DNA of 64,000 nucleotides. Origin: Brachionus koreanus (taxonomy: Eukaryota; Rotifera; Eurotatoria; Ploima; Brachionidae). Position numbers and translations under genes: made by a program. Below, in pieces: positions 48,847 through 61,030 of this stretch (the first letter of the stretch is position 1; every line of letters starts with the position of its first letter). Where the stretch lies: assembly GCA_016987375.1 (NCBI GenBank), contig PJRA01000313.1, forward strand, positions 3,112,059 through 3,176,058. Reading direction: 5' to 3'. The notes beneath the pieces were generated by a model that was given only the letters and a program-made list of their open reading frames with translations, was not told the origin of the DNA and did no database searches.

Positions 48847-50534
48847 TTACGTTCTAACTTGAATTTTGCCAGCTCTGGTTAAATATTTTACTCCTTTAAA
48901 CGGCTTATACTTTTCCCCATAAACATCCAGTCTTCCAAACTTTATTCCGGATATTGCAAATTGATTTACTTGAAAATTTAAATGCAAAGGAGGATTTGAT
49001 TCTGGTAACGGACTACCGTTGCTGACAGTTATCTTAAAATAACAAATAAGAAAAAAAATTTTCATTTAAAGACGAACAAAATTTTTACATTTCCACGAAT
49101 GCTAGGGATTTTTGATGGATCAATTCTTCCTATTTCCCAAACTAAGGTTTTTTTCACAGCATCGAATGTGTATCGTCCTTGAGTAGGAGTCAATGACATA
49201 TTCAAGACACATTTAGGCATTTCTGCATTTAGTTGAACATTTTCAACCTAATAAAAAATCTCACAATTTCTTCTGTGTCAATTAAATAAAGTATGCTTAC
49301 CGATTTTCCAAGACCTGGTCTAAGACCAAAAGTAACTTCGAACCTCCCGTTTGATCCTTCTTTGAATTGAATATTGTGTTTTAAATAAATGGGAATTGAA
49401 ACAGAGCTAGTGTTTATAATTTTTAAATTGTAATTTTTCGCTTAAAATTTTAATTTTTACTTTAAAGATTCGATATGATATGAAATCAAACGAAAATTTC
49501 CATCAGGAGGAACAAATGACAAAATTTTTTCACTCTAATAATTTTTTTAAATACCAATAAGTTTAATTTAGCTAAAGTAAATATTTTACCTCCCATCTTT
49601 TGAACCTTACACAAGGATGAAAGCTTACATCATCCAAAAGTCTTGGATTAGTAAAGCATAATGTTAAGTCAGGCATTCCGCTAAGCTTAACGCAGCAATC
49701 AATCTTAAATTTAATTTTAAATACATTTTTTAAGACTTTTTCTTTCTATTACATATCCTTGAACTTCACACATAATTGTTGAACCATTTTTGTCTATTAT
49801 GGCATCTATTTCTTCAATACAATCAAAATAAGCCTCATTATTAGTGTATTTAATTCCTTGTCTACGCCATGGTATGTTTGATAGCTGAACAGTAGGTAAG
49901 GTTGAGCTTAAACTTAAGTTTTAAGTTCAAAAACAAAATGAGACCACAACAACTAAACAAAAAATAAAAAACTAACTTCGAATCGCCTGTTACCATGTTG
50001 GCAACTTTTCGAAATATATTTGGGGGTTTTATCAATTCTTTAAGAATGTTTGATTCAGTGGCTAGTGGAAAACCATTGTCTAGCATTTCATCCAACAGCT
50101 CATATACAATCACAAAATTTTCTTTTAGAGTAAACTCAGTGCAATCATTGAAATAGTCTTCAAAAATATCAACCGCTCTGTGAAGAATCTCAATAACAAA
50201 TAATGGAGAAACTTAATGAATATTATAAAGAATGTGATTCTTGATTAGTAACTATTTACCTTCATTTACTACTACTGAAACGAAAAAAAGTTTTTTTCTA
50301 TATATCACAATCAATTTGTGATGAGGTGTTGAAATAACAGCTGGAATGTCTTCTGGCTTAGCGCATTTTCCCAAAGCTTCAAAAAAGTAATCACAAATAT
50401 TTCTATGGATAACACTTTTGTAGTGCTTTTCCATGAAAATATCCCTTTAAAATTAATTGAGTGTTTACAAAAAATTAACTTATTTACTTATTAAAATACC
50501 CTGAATTGTTTATAATAAAAAGACTGTGAATCAT
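48847..50534 (-). CDS. AP3M1: AP-3 complex subunit mu
   Basis: Medium chain of the AP-3 adaptor, which selects YxxPhi cargo for lysosomes and related organelles. Minus-strand exons begin MIHSLFIINNSG (start at 50534). The longin-like half follows: MEKHYKSVIHRNICDYFFEA, VISTPHHKLIVIYRKKLFFV, VIVYELLDEMLDNGFPLATE and ILKELIKPP. The mu-homology domain then has NIPWRRQGIKYTNNEAYF, EIDAIIDKNG, LSGMPDLTLCFTNPRLLDD, HPCVRFKRWE and the ending LDVYGEKYKPFKGVKYLTRAGKIQVRT-stop (split across the final exon), identical in pattern to animal AP3M1/AP3M2. The paralog distinction does not apply outside vertebrates. It lies in line with COX6C and TBCCD1 on the same strand; their functions are unrelated. Confidence 0.93.
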
Positions 50535-50782
50535 TATTCTAAAATAAAATAAGCTTTTGAAGATAAGCTTTTTTTCTGGTTAACAAAAATGCTGTTTTAC
50601 GAGCATTTAACTTTAAAGAACATTAAATGCTAGGGGTATGTCAAAATAAGAAATTTTAGTAGGACACTAACATTATTTTAAAAGCATTAAAAAAAAACTT
50701 CGCACTATAGTCTATATTTTATTTTATTTTTTTTTAATTAAAAATATTTTCGTCAAGTTTTACATTAAGAGATTTAAAAAAT

Positions 50783-51137
50783 CTATTTTCTGAGGGCAGC
50801 AATAGCTTCATCAACTTGTTTCTCGTAATCAGCGATCCATTCGGATTTTTCAGCATTTGGTTTTACTGAGTCAAAGACACCGGCTTCAGCCATACGCTTA
50901 AAGTGACGTTGTTCATCATAATTTCTTTATTTTATTTATTAAAATTTAAAAATCAAATTCAAATGCTTTAAATTACTTGTAAAATTCTTGATAATTTTTC
51001 TTTCTTGGCTCTGAGACCAAAGCTCTGAAGCCAAGAGCTGCTACAGCAGAAATACCAAACGCAAGCAAAACATGTTTTTTTAGCTCAGTTTGTAAAGGTC
51101 TTCTCATTAGATTGGCAGCTGGTCTACTGACAGACAT
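50783..51137 (-). CDS. COX6C: Cytochrome c oxidase subunit 6C (COX6C)
   Basis: Small nuclear-encoded subunit of mitochondrial complex IV, one helix across the inner membrane. Two exons (51137-50977 and 50924-50783) give 100 residues. The basic N-terminus (RPAANLMRRPLQTELKKH) leads into one hydrophobic helix (VLLAFGISAVAALGFRALV), followed by the family block EPRKKNYQEFYKNYDEQRHF and MAEAGVFDSVKP. The protein runs about 20-25 residues past the end of typical mammalian COX6C with a charged tail (KSEWIADYEKQVDEAIAALR). The start is the first Met upstream of the helix. Confidence 0.88.
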
Positions 51138-52309
51138 TTTTTTATTTAGTCAAAAAGAATTTTTTTAAATCTATTTGATAAATAAAAATTTATTTTCAGA
51201 GTAAGAAATAATTATCATTGAAATGTTTTATGAATTTATATTATTATCGGTTTATAAACGCATTTGCATTTGATTTTTTGTTGAAATAAATTCTAAGCGA
51301 TAGAGAATATTTGTTGCAAGTATTTTTTTAGAAAGCTTGCATGTGTGCAAAATATATTTTAACAAAAAGCAAATTCCTCTAATATAAACTTGCTTGCTTT
51401 AAATGAATTTAGCGTCGCTTTTATAAGACTCAAGCTTTGTCTATAGTACGAAATTGTTAATATTATAATAAATATTTTATTAAAAATAATGGGAAATTAT
51501 GAAATTTAAAGTAATCGCAAATAAAGATGAAATAATTTATGTCTTATTAACTAAAATACTATTTTCAAAGATAAATAAAACTTAAACCAAATTTTTTAAA
51601 ATGAATTTTAAAAGATAATTTTTCAAATTTTTAAATTTTAAAAATCCAAAAGACAATTTCACGCAAGGAAATACGCTATGATCTAAAAATACTGATATTC
51701 TTAAAATTGTAAATTACAGTGAATTTACTTTTGAATAAAACTTAATTACAATTCATTGGTTAAATGCTAAAACATATGGGGAAATTTTAAAAAATAAAAA
51801 TAAAAAAAGGATTTAAATTTCTCTTTTAAAATTTCCAAAAAATTGAAAAGAAGTGATTGTTTGCATTGTTAAAAATAAAACAAATTTATGGTTTAGAATT
51901 CTAAATCAACTAAAAATTTATAGGAAATTTAGAAATTAATTTGTGAAATATGGTAAATCTATATAAAAAATTGAGAATAAGATCGACTAAATTTGAAAGT
52001 TAGATTTTATATCAAACGGAATTATTTTTGAAATAAAATACTGAAATTTCTAATCAATCGTAGTTTCATATAAGTTTTCAGATTCAGTTTTCGAATTCTA
52101 CCTATATGATAACCTTTTTTTTGTTGGCTATAGAGTCTGAAACATTACAGCCTAATATAAAGTAGATCTTATTTAAGTTTACTTATCACAGAATCTATCG
52201 AATCTTCTCGATTGACAAATTTGCTGATAAAGAGTTAAATGCTTTATATTTTGAGCAGGTTATCTTGAAAAAAAAATTAGAATTTTTTCGGAAAAATTTT
52301 AACATTTTT
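51138..52309. other. Intergenic, no gene seen
   Basis: AT-rich. It includes the probable COX6C promoter in its left part. No other signal was recognised. Confidence 0.5.
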
Positions 52310-52470
52310 TTTTGTACTTGTACTCAATATTTGGTCCATTACTATTCCTGATCCTCAAAAATGATTTACCAGAGCTAGTAAATCACTTTTGCAAGTTGTT
52401 TGCGGATGACAGCAAATTGATTAGCGTCATTAGAAATACAAGTGATCAAATTCTAATTCAAGACGACACT
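52310..52470 (+). pseudogene. LINE reverse transcriptase fragment, cut by a gap
   Basis: The frame gives SIFGPLLFLILKNDLPELVN followed by FCKLFADDSKLISVI, matching the GPLLF..Y.NDLP and catalytic FADD motifs of Jockey/CR1-type RTs. It begins abruptly (5' truncated), with no motif A upstream, and runs into the gap at 52471. It retains the FADD segment that the other remnant (29321-30060) has lost. Confidence 0.7.
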
Positions 52471-52821
52471 NNNNNNNNNNNNNNNNNNNNNNNNNNNNNN
52501 NNNNNNNNNNNNNNNNNNNNNNNNNNNNNNNNNNNNNNNNNNNNNNNNNNNNNNNNNNNNNNNNNNNNNNNNNNNNNNNNNNNNNNNNNNNNNNNNNNNN
52601 NNNNNNNNNNNNNNNNNNNNNNNNNNNNNNNNNNNNNNNNNNNNNNNNNNNNNNNNNNNNNNNNNNNNNNNNNNNNNNNNNNNNNNNNNNNNNNNNNNNN
52701 NNNNNNNNNNNNNNNNNNNNNNNNNNNNNNNNNNNNNNNNNNNNNNNNNNNNNNNNNNNNNNNNNNNNNNNNNNNNNNNNNNNNNNNNNNNNNNNNNNNN
52801 NNNNNNNNNNNNNNNNNNNNN
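52471..52821. other. Assembly gap (N)
   Basis: 351 unknown bases, probably inside the LINE fragment. Just after it, 52889-52906 is a short ATT microsatellite, a common LINE tail. Confidence 0.99.
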
Positions 52822-53599
52822 AGCGGGATTACGTTAGTCTTCCTGCTTTGTCAGTTTAGTTTAACTAAACTTGACCGTAGAATATTAACTATTATTATTA
52901 TTATTTTTACAGGATCCAAATTTTTTCAAGCAACTTAACCTAAATGAATTAATACAATTTCTGAACAAAACTATGCTATTTATTTTTTACGTTTGTTTAA
53001 AGAAAATTTCTAATTTCTAGATTTTAAAATAAAAATAAGCAATCTCATCAATTTCCAAACAAGTATCTTCGAAAATAAATGTGATTGAAAAATTAAAAAT
53101 GAAGGCTCAGGGTTGGAGAAACCAAATAAAAAAAATGCTAACAAAAAAAATTTTGACCCACCTAAAATTTTATATACGTAAAATTCGAAAATGAGTCCAA
53201 AACTGAATATGAAGATAGTGTGAAAGCTTTTTATTGCACGAACTTTAATTATCAAAAATACAATATCTAAAAATAAATTAGAAATTATTTAAAAGTTATT
53301 TTTAAAAAATTGAATAAATTTTAGAAATATTAGCAAAAAATAAATTAATAAAAAATTTAATTAAAATTGAATCAGTTAAACAGTTTATCTTTGACATTGA
53401 TAATTAACTTAACAATGGTTAATAAAGAATTGGTCGATTAAAAAAAAATAAAAATTTGCCATGCTTTGAATAAAATAAAATTTAAATTTTTACCCTAGAT
53501 GAATGGAAAAAAATTATCATTGATTTTCATTTTTTTAGAATTTATTAAAATAAATTTTTAAAAAATCATTAACAGAAAAATTTTATTTTATTAAAACGA
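52822..53599. other. Intergenic, no gene seen
   Basis: A short (ATT)n run near the gap, then AT-rich sequence leading to the DENR gene. No other signal. Confidence 0.5.
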
Positions 53600-54304
53600 A
53601 TGGATTCGACAGAAGAATCAGCTTCATCTAAGCATGTTGACTATCCAGGACCAGATCCTAATATTAAGTATCCATTGAATGTTGTTTATTGTGGAGGTTA
53701 GTATTGATTTTTGTTTCGTTTGACTTAAATTTTTCATTTAAGAATGTGGTCTTCCAACCGATTTGTGTGAATATTCTCCAAATCCAGATGCATGTAAAGA
53801 TTGGTTGAACAAAAATCATCCCGATCTTTTTAATAAGTTAAATGAACTTCAAGGTAAAAATTTTTTGAGCATCAGCAAAACGAACTTAAACATAATTTTA
53901 AGTGAATGAGGCTGGAGGAGAAGAAGCCGATGGCGAAAAAAAATCAAATCACCAAAAACGAGGCGGAAAGGGAATTGCAAAGTCCAAAAAAGAAAAGCAA
54001 CCGAGTAGAATTTTAATTACAAAAGAAAAGCGTAAAGGAAACAAATATGTAACAATAATAACCGGTTTGGAAAGCAATGGTATTGAGCTTGAAGTGGCGA
54101 AAAAATTTTTTGCCCAGCGATTTTCTTGTGGATGCTCGAAAGGTGATAAAGATGATTTGACTATTCAAGGAGATATTATTGACAATTTAGTTGCTGTTAT
54201 TCCAGAGAAATTTCCCCAAGTAAATAAAAAAAATTTAGCAATATTTTATTTCAAATTTATTTTCTTAGATAACAACCGATATGATTGAAATAAAAGAAAA
54301 GTAG
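53600..54304 (+). CDS. DENR: Density-regulated protein (DENR), translation re-initiation factor
   Basis: Partner of MCT-1; the pair promotes re-initiation and recycling on 40S ribosomes after short upstream frames. Four exons: the first starts at 53600 (MDSTEESASSKHVDYPGPDP), the second has ECGLPTDLCEYSPNPDACKD with the metal-binding Cys cluster, and the third has an acidic and lysine-rich linker. The SUI1 domain follows (PSRILITKEKRKGNKYVTII, then LEVAKKFFAQRFSCGCSKGD and LTIQGDIIDNL). A final short exon gives ITTDMIEIKEK before the TAG at 54302. Length near 200 residues and domain order are as in animal DENR. Confidence 0.93.
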
Positions 54305-54898
54305 AAAATCGTTTTCAACATTTTTCGATGATTCTGTTTTTAATTTAACTTAATTTAATTACACATCTCATTTTTCAAAAATAAACATTTAAAAGGGATT
54401 TCTTTGATTTGGTAAAAAAAGTTTCAATATTTCAAAATTATTTGGATAAACCAAAATTTTTACCTAAAAATAAAAATATATCATGAATAAAGTTTATACA
54501 TATGTGCTAAAATTTGCTAAATTTCAAATTAAAAACAAAAACGGCCAAAATCTATGACAAATAACTAGGTGTTAAATATGTTGATTTTAAATTTGATTTT
54601 TAAATATAATTTTTATTCTATTATTTTTATAATAATAAAAATATTTAAAATTAGAAAAAAAAATTAATTTAAGAAAAATGATGAATCGCGTATTCAAGCT
54701 GTTAATAGATACCAAACAATATAATGACAATCTATGTTCCTAAAAAAATTTAAGTACAAATTTTTAATTTAGTGAAAAAGCTAGCTTTTAGATTTTATTT
54801 TTTTCAAAAAGAAAAGCTAAGATGCATACAATTTAAAAAAAAATCGAATTTAAATGATCAATCTTGATTAGTTCGAATAAAAAATTTTGAACGGAATC
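54305..54898. other. Convergent 3' intergenic region
   Basis: Lies between the stop codons of DENR (+) and capping protein alpha (-). It should hold both 3' UTRs; AT-rich, nothing else seen. Confidence 0.5.
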
Positions 54899-56026
54899 TT
54901 AGGCCGTGGGCGACGACTTCAACTCATTACCAATCTTGTACGAACTAATCTTGTTCCAGTCAATTCTTGACTTAGTAACAGGCAAGGCACGTCTCAAAGC
55001 TTTAAATGTAGTGTCTGACATGGTTTTATAGTTTTCTGAAATGGCATTTTGGTATTCATTTTCGGCTCTTTCAATTAGTCTAACAATTTGTCTAGCTGAG
55101 CCTTCTACATCCGTAATATTCACATTTTCTTTTATTTCTTTTTGGCTTACTAATTGAACATTTCCATCTTCATAATAATGAACTTGAGCCTTAATAACAC
55201 CATTTAATTCAACTTCGCCTTTAGTCGATGGTTCAAAAGTAACTGCCCATCTAGCTCTCCATCGTGCATTCCAAAAATTTGAAGGTTGAAATTTGTGGGA
55301 TTCTGTGCAGCAAACGAGTGTAACCAGTCCTTGATCGCTAGAACCAAAAACACTGCAAGCCGCGTCTTTATAATGAATTTTCACATAGCTTGTTAATTCG
55401 ACTTCTAAACTCGCGCGCCAAGGCTCTGATAATTTATCAATGTCTGTATGCGGTTCGACTTCAGCGGCATTAAGCTGTAGGTGATCGAATCTTTAAAATA
55501 AAATCTTAGACAATTTAGGTTGAATATTTTTACTTAAAATTTTGTACTTGAACGATGTTTTGGTTCTAGGGTCGTAGTAGCAGCCATTTGGTAACTCATT
55601 AAACTCGGTTATAATGCATGGCTCGGAAGAATTTTCAAGCTTGCAATGTACAAATTGGTCTTGATTGTAGCGTGCATTTGTACTTGATTTTAAATAAATT
55701 AAAACGTATTATTAATTAATTTTTATTGTTTACTTATTTAAAGCTCTTTTCAAGATTCTATCATCACTCAGTAATCCTCTTAAATCTTAAAAAAAAAATA
55801 TGAAAGTTTATACTTAAAACGGTTGGATTTGAAAAAGACAAAATGACAGAAAATGAAAAATTTATTACCAAGAAAAACTTCTTTGAACTCTCCAGGAGGT
55901 GAATGGAATAAAAAATTAGCTGCAATCTTAATCTAAATTAAGAATTAATTTTAAAATTTTAAATTTTTTTTCCAAACACATTCTTATTACTTTTTCTTCT
56001 TCGCTTATTGAGCTCTCATCGGTCAT
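54899..56026 (-). CDS. CAPZA: F-actin-capping protein subunit alpha
   Basis: Alpha half of the heterodimer that caps actin filament barbed ends. Minus-strand exons start at 56026 with MTDESSISEEEK, then IAANFLFHSPPGEFKEVF and LRGLLSDDRILKRAL. Further blocks include VHYYEDGNVQLVSQKEIKEN, ERAENEYQNAISENYKTMSD, TTFKALRRALPVTKSRIDWN and the C-terminal KISSYKIGNEL tentacle. The order and wording match animal CAPZA closely. Introns are short. The protein ends with SSPTA. Confidence 0.94.
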
Positions 56027-58046
56027 TTTTGTCAATAACCTATGTTCTAAAAATTAAATTAATTTAGAAAATTTACAGAATATCAATTATAATTGAAAAA
56101 TCAATTTTTTCTCTCTTGCAGTATGTAGCATACACATCGGGACAAAAAAAGAAATTAAAGCAATAGCTCATACACATCAACAAAGTGGCAGACAAATATT
56201 ACTTTATTTTTTTTTTAAATAATACACAACTTAGACAAAATAAAATAACTAAGTAAAATTAAGCTGACTTTGACAATAATTGGTCGCTCGCCAACCAAAA
56301 AGATTCAAAACAAAAAAGCGGTTCAATATTGTTTTTTAAATAGCTCTCTTTTTTATAGGCTCATTTAATTAATGTCTCATGATCAAAAATAATTTTTTTT
56401 TTTGATTAAAAATTTTATCTACTTATAATTATTACAAAGACCAAGAAAAAATATTTAGAAGAAAGATAGAGACATAAATGTATAGTTATTTGTTGCTTGC
56501 ATTCTTTTGATTTACATTATGGGCTTCATTATTATTATTATTCATGTTTAAATATTAAAAAATATTCGTGATTAATAATTTTAAAAATAAAAAATTAAAG
56601 TTATTTTTGTCGTGTCGTGTCCTCTTAATTTGCGAATATTTAATTCTTTCTGCACACAAATGAAAACATTTAGGTTCTAAAATTTGTCTTTGGTTTGATA
56701 GCCAAAAGTTTTTTGAAGTTTTTGTGAGATTTACAATTTAAAATAAAACATTGCTTATTTGTTGAATTTTTTTTTTAATTTTTGATAAAGCTATGCTAAA
56801 ATAAAAAAGTTTAAATCAATTTGAAATTAAATTATTTCGAATTAAAACTTTAACATCACTGAATACTCAAAACTTTTTATTAGAGTGAGTCAAAGAATTG
56901 TGCGATTTTTTTAATTTTTTTTTATTTATCACAAAAAAAATTTAAGTTAGTTTATACCGTTTGTGGTTATTAAAATGCACTCTTTTTAGAAAATGCTCGA
57001 AAAAGATGACAACCAGAAGAAGAAAAATCTGGACTATATATTGTGTCATTTGAATATTAACCGAACACATATCATCTTCTCTTAATCAAACTGATTGAGA
57101 TGGTCCAACCATTGATTTCTGTTGTTTTAATTTCGAAAATAAATCTACTTATCATCACAAGTAAACATACGTCTGAAAAATTATTCATCTAGAGAATTTT
57201 TTAAGGAGTATGATGTGATGTGTAACGATCATTTGATAATTGGTGAGTACTTGGTGTTGATTCAACAGCCATATGCAGAGCATTATGATTGAGAAAAGTT
57301 TTCTGTTTAGTTTTAATTAAATTTTTTAGAACCAAATAAACAAAGAGTTAGACGTATCATTTTGAAGAGCATTCAATTCTGTTTATTTTAACATATAATT
57401 TAACTTAAAATTTTAGAATTACAACGATGCTAAAATAAAAAATATCCAGTCCTTTAAAAAACGAAAAATTTTATGACTCAACATAAAACATTTAAAACAT
57501 AAACGATGCTGCTTGTTATTTTTGGGAATAAGAAATATGTAAGCAGAAAGGAATTGTTTTTATATTAGCTTTTGTTTTTAATATCAAAATGAATGATAAT
57601 AAAATACTTCAAATTGGAAATCCTGGCCAATAGGACCGGCTTCAAAGTTATATAGTTAAATTAAAGTGCATTTAAATATATTTTTTTTGAAATCGATCTA
57701 ATCAATTAAATAAAATTATTAAATATATTTTAATTAGAACATTTAACAAAGAGACATATTTCCATTTTACCAACCAAAACCAAGAATTTTGAGATATTTT
57801 CCATTTCTATGATGCTTATTTGATAAAGAAATTAGAAAAAATCAATTTTTAAAGTTATTTAAAATACTCGAATACAAAAAAATTGAATAAATGAAAATTA
57901 TTTCAAATAACTTATTTATACATGATTTTTTTAGAAGTCATTTAGAGTTTTGGGGCAGATTTTGGAAGCCTATTAAAAACAAATATCAAAATTGAAGAGA
58001 AAGTTCGAGAAATAGTCACAAAATAATCTTTTTCTAAAATATTTAA
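56027..58046. other. Intergenic, no gene seen
   Basis: 2.0 kb of AT-rich sequence with only short chance frames. A run of ATT repeats occurs near 56529-56541. No conserved motif was recognised on either strand. Confidence 0.5.
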
Positions 58047-59525
58047 TTATTCTAAAATTTTATCAATTATCTCAGAGTAAAATTCTTTCATTTTATCAGG
58101 AATATATTGTTCCAGTCCAAATCCATTAAAACCAATTCCCCAAAATATTTTACCATTTATAGTAGTTATATAATTAAAAAAAAATCTGTCAATTACAGTA
58201 GATGTAATATTTGAACAAAAGTAGCTCTTTGTAATTTCAATGCATTTATCATTGGTGAGAAAGTTCGAAAGAGTACCAAGATTTGACATTCCGAAATGAA
58301 TGCTAAGTTCTTTTTCTCTATTGTTTATAATTGTAAATTTAGGACAAAATTTTTGAACGCTATTTTTTAAATTTTGATGAAATTCATCACTCATTAATTT
58401 GCTTTCGGTCCAAAAATTTTTTATCAAATCTTCTACATTTTTATACTTATTGTAAAAAACCGGGATAATACCTCCATTGTAATAGCCCATTATCTCGTCA
58501 TCAATTTTTTTATCGGCGAATAAATTTTTTGAATCTCTTAAACTTACTGATACATAGAATACAATTTCATTTAGATCAAGTCCATTTAATTTATATAATT
58601 TAATAAAGCTAGTTATTATTATCAAGTTTAAGCATGATGTGAATTTGACATTTTTAATTTTACATTTTTTAATTAAATTTGAACTAGTTGAATGGTCTAG
58701 TTCTAATTTTCGATATTTTGTACTACTATTTTTTGATATTTCGATCAAGTCATTTAATTCAAAAGCAACAGATGTGTCCAATAATGAATAGAACTTTCCA
58801 TTGAGAATGTCCTTTTCACCTAATAATTTTGTAAAATTAAATTCTATTATTTTGGCTTTGGTCAAATCATTGAAATGAGGTCTCTTTAAAGGCTTAAGAG
58901 AGCAGTAATTATCTTTTCTAGCCTCGATCCATCCAGGAAAAAGCTCTTCCAGTGGCGGAATTAATTTGTACTTAATTTGATTCAAGCTCGATTTTTTTAA
59001 CAAGGACTCTTCGATTAAATTGAGTAATTGATAAAAAATAGCGTATGAATTTCGAGCCTCGGAAATCACATGATTGACATTGAAAAAAACTTCAAATTCA
59101 TATACTGACAAAGCTTTTGGAACTTCAATTTTTAGAAAGACCAAACGCCAAAGTAACTCATCCTTTTCAGTAATTAAATTCGATAATTCTTTTTCTATCA
59201 GCAAAATGTTCAACTCATCTAGAAAATTTTCTATTTGGGACCCATATTCAAATTTGGACACAAATTTTAGGAATTGAACATTTTTTAAATAAATTTTTTC
59301 TTCACTTAAGGCAAAATATTCATTATCCAAACTATCTTTGATGATTTTACTCTTTAGTAATTCATGCATATTCATCCATTTATAGATAGCATCTTGGATT
59401 AATGGCAAATTTTGGTACAAATCTAAATTACTCTTAATCCGAAATGTATGAACAAAATTTTTTGATGAGGGACGCTTCAAAATGCTTGATTCTTTTTCAC
59501 CAAGTTTTCTTAAAACTAAAAGCAT
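58047..59525 (-). CDS. Condensation / alcohol-acetyltransferase-like protein (CoA-dependent acyltransferase fold)
   Basis: Single uninterrupted frame of 492 residues. The layout resembles the two-lobed acyltransferase superfamily that includes NRPS condensation domains, fungal alcohol acetyltransferases and PapA5. An N-terminal lobe has FFNVNHVISEARNSYAIFYQ at about 145-165, where HHxxxDG would lie (here NHVISEA: His kept, Asp replaced by Glu). A second lobe has VSVSLRDSKNLF, then GYYNGGIIPVFY, and HFGMSNLGTLS (the 'SNLG' strand), then a final FWGIGFNGFGLEQ strand. The family call rests on these spaced motifs and not on overall similarity. No signal peptide or membrane helix is evident. The lack of introns sets it apart from most neighbours. 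Substrate unknown. Confidence 0.55.
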   Translation of the reverse strand: MLLVLRKLGEKESSILKRPSSKNFVHTFRIKSNLDLYQNLPLIQDAIYKWMNMHELLKSKIIKDSLDNEYFALSEEKIYLKNVQFLKFVSKFEYGSQIENFLDELNILLIEKELSNLITEKDELLWRLVFLKIEVPKALSVYEFEVFFNVNHVISEARNSYAIFYQLLNLIEESLLKKSSLNQIKYKLIPPLEELFPGWIEARKDNYCSLKPLKRPHFNDLTKAKIIEFNFTKLLGEKDILNGKFYSLLDTSVAFELNDLIEISKNSSTKYRKLELDHSTSSNLIKKCKIKNVKFTSCLNLIIITSFIKLYKLNGLDLNEIVFYVSVSLRDSKNLFADKKIDDEIMGYYNGGIIPVFYNKYKNVEDLIKNFWTESKLMSDEFHQNLKNSVQKFCPKFTIINNREKELSIHFGMSNLGTLSNFLTNDKCIEITKSYFCSNITSTVIDRFFFNYITTINGKIFWGIGFNGFGLEQYIPDKMKEFYSEIIDKILE

Positions 59526-61030
59526 AGTCTAAAAATCAAAAAAATTAGATCTTTTTTATTCATTTGAGAATTAAAAGATGAATTGAATTTTTTTCTCTCC
59601 TAAAATGGTTTAATTGAAAATCATTAGGTTAATTAATTAATAATAAAAATACTAAAAATTAATTAATAAACACATTAATAAATAATAAAATTAACAATTT
59701 TTATTTCTTATTTTTTCTAGAAACGAAATCAAACAACTATTCTTTAGAAAGTTTGTTGAAAATTTTATGCAAAAATTAAATTTAAAAGCCATGAATTTTA
59801 AAAAAGAATGCTTTTAAAAAAATACAAAAATAATTTTTAAGTTTTTTAAAGCCTAAATAAAATTTTCTAATTTAGTAACACTGACTATTAATATTTTTGA
59901 GATTAAATAAAAAAATTAAAATTTTTTAGTAAATTCTAAAATTCTTAAATAAAATTTAAATATTCTAGAAAATTTATACCTAATTTTTATCTTAAAATGA
60001 AAATTAGCCCATTAAATTAAATCAAATGTTGTGACCCTGAATCTAAAACTGGGTTTTAATTTGGGGTTATGTCTCCTTTCACCACATTATCACAGAGAAG
60101 CTTTCAAGGTTTTACCGTAGTAAATTTGAAAATAACTATTGTTAAGAAACCTGAGAGTAATTTTATAAATATATGATTACTTTCCATTAAGAAAAAAAAA
60201 ACAGTTATACTAGCGTCACGATGCAAGATACTGTAAAATTAAGCTATTAAATTACATTTTTTATTAAGTATATTTTTGTTTGTTACAAAAAAAGTTTTTT
60301 TAATAAATAGTTTAAAAATTAACTTTTGTGATTTTGAATCTTTAATTTTTAAAAACAGGTTCTAACTCAAACTTAATTCATACACAATGAATATTGAATC
60401 AAAATACAAGAGAAAGTGATGAAAATTCTATCTTAAAAAAATTGTCTTGTAAGCATATTTATTTATTGGAATCTAAGTCCCATAGACAGAAAAAAAATTA
60501 TTAAATAAAAAAAGAAAATCTAAGAATTTTCTAATAATAAAAAAAAGCAAATAAAAAAACATGTTTACTCGTGTAATTATTATTTTTTGTATTATTTTAC
60601 GTACATAAAATGAATGAAAGATTATTTATAAATAAAAAGCTTTTAAATAGTGATTTTAATTTACCAACGCTTGATCGACCAAAATCACCCACTTTAGATA
60701 AGCAAAACTAGGTTAGCCAATTTTTGGTCAACCAAATTTTGGTTAACTAATTTTAGGTTAACCAGTTTTTGGTTAGCCAAAATTTGTTCTATAATTTGGT
60801 CTCCCAAAAAAAAATAACAATTAAAATTAGTTCAAAATTAAACACCCGAATTTACATGTCTCTGTTTAATTAGAGCTTTAAGAAGATTTGGATAACTTAA
60901 AATTGACTAACCAAGCTAAACCAACAATACTATTTTTAAACGAAAAAAGGAATATTTTAAACATTATAAATTTTTTGATAATTTACATTGAAAAAAAAAT
61001 TTATTTATAAAAATTGATAACAAAAATTAA
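59526..61030. other. Intergenic with a short tandem repeat
   Basis: AT-rich. The only structure seen is the degenerate 16-bp tandem repeat at 60711-60785, listed separately. Confidence 0.5.
60711..60785. repeat. Degenerate tandem repeat, unit about 16 bp (GGTTAACCAATTTTT)
   Basis: Five head-to-tail units of the form (A/T)GGTTA(A/G)CCAATTTT run with small changes, for example 'ggttagccaatttt', 'ggtcaaccaaatttt', 'ggttaactaatttt' and 'ggttaaccagttttt'. Each unit carries a small palindrome (GGTTAACC or close to it). Confidence 0.75.
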
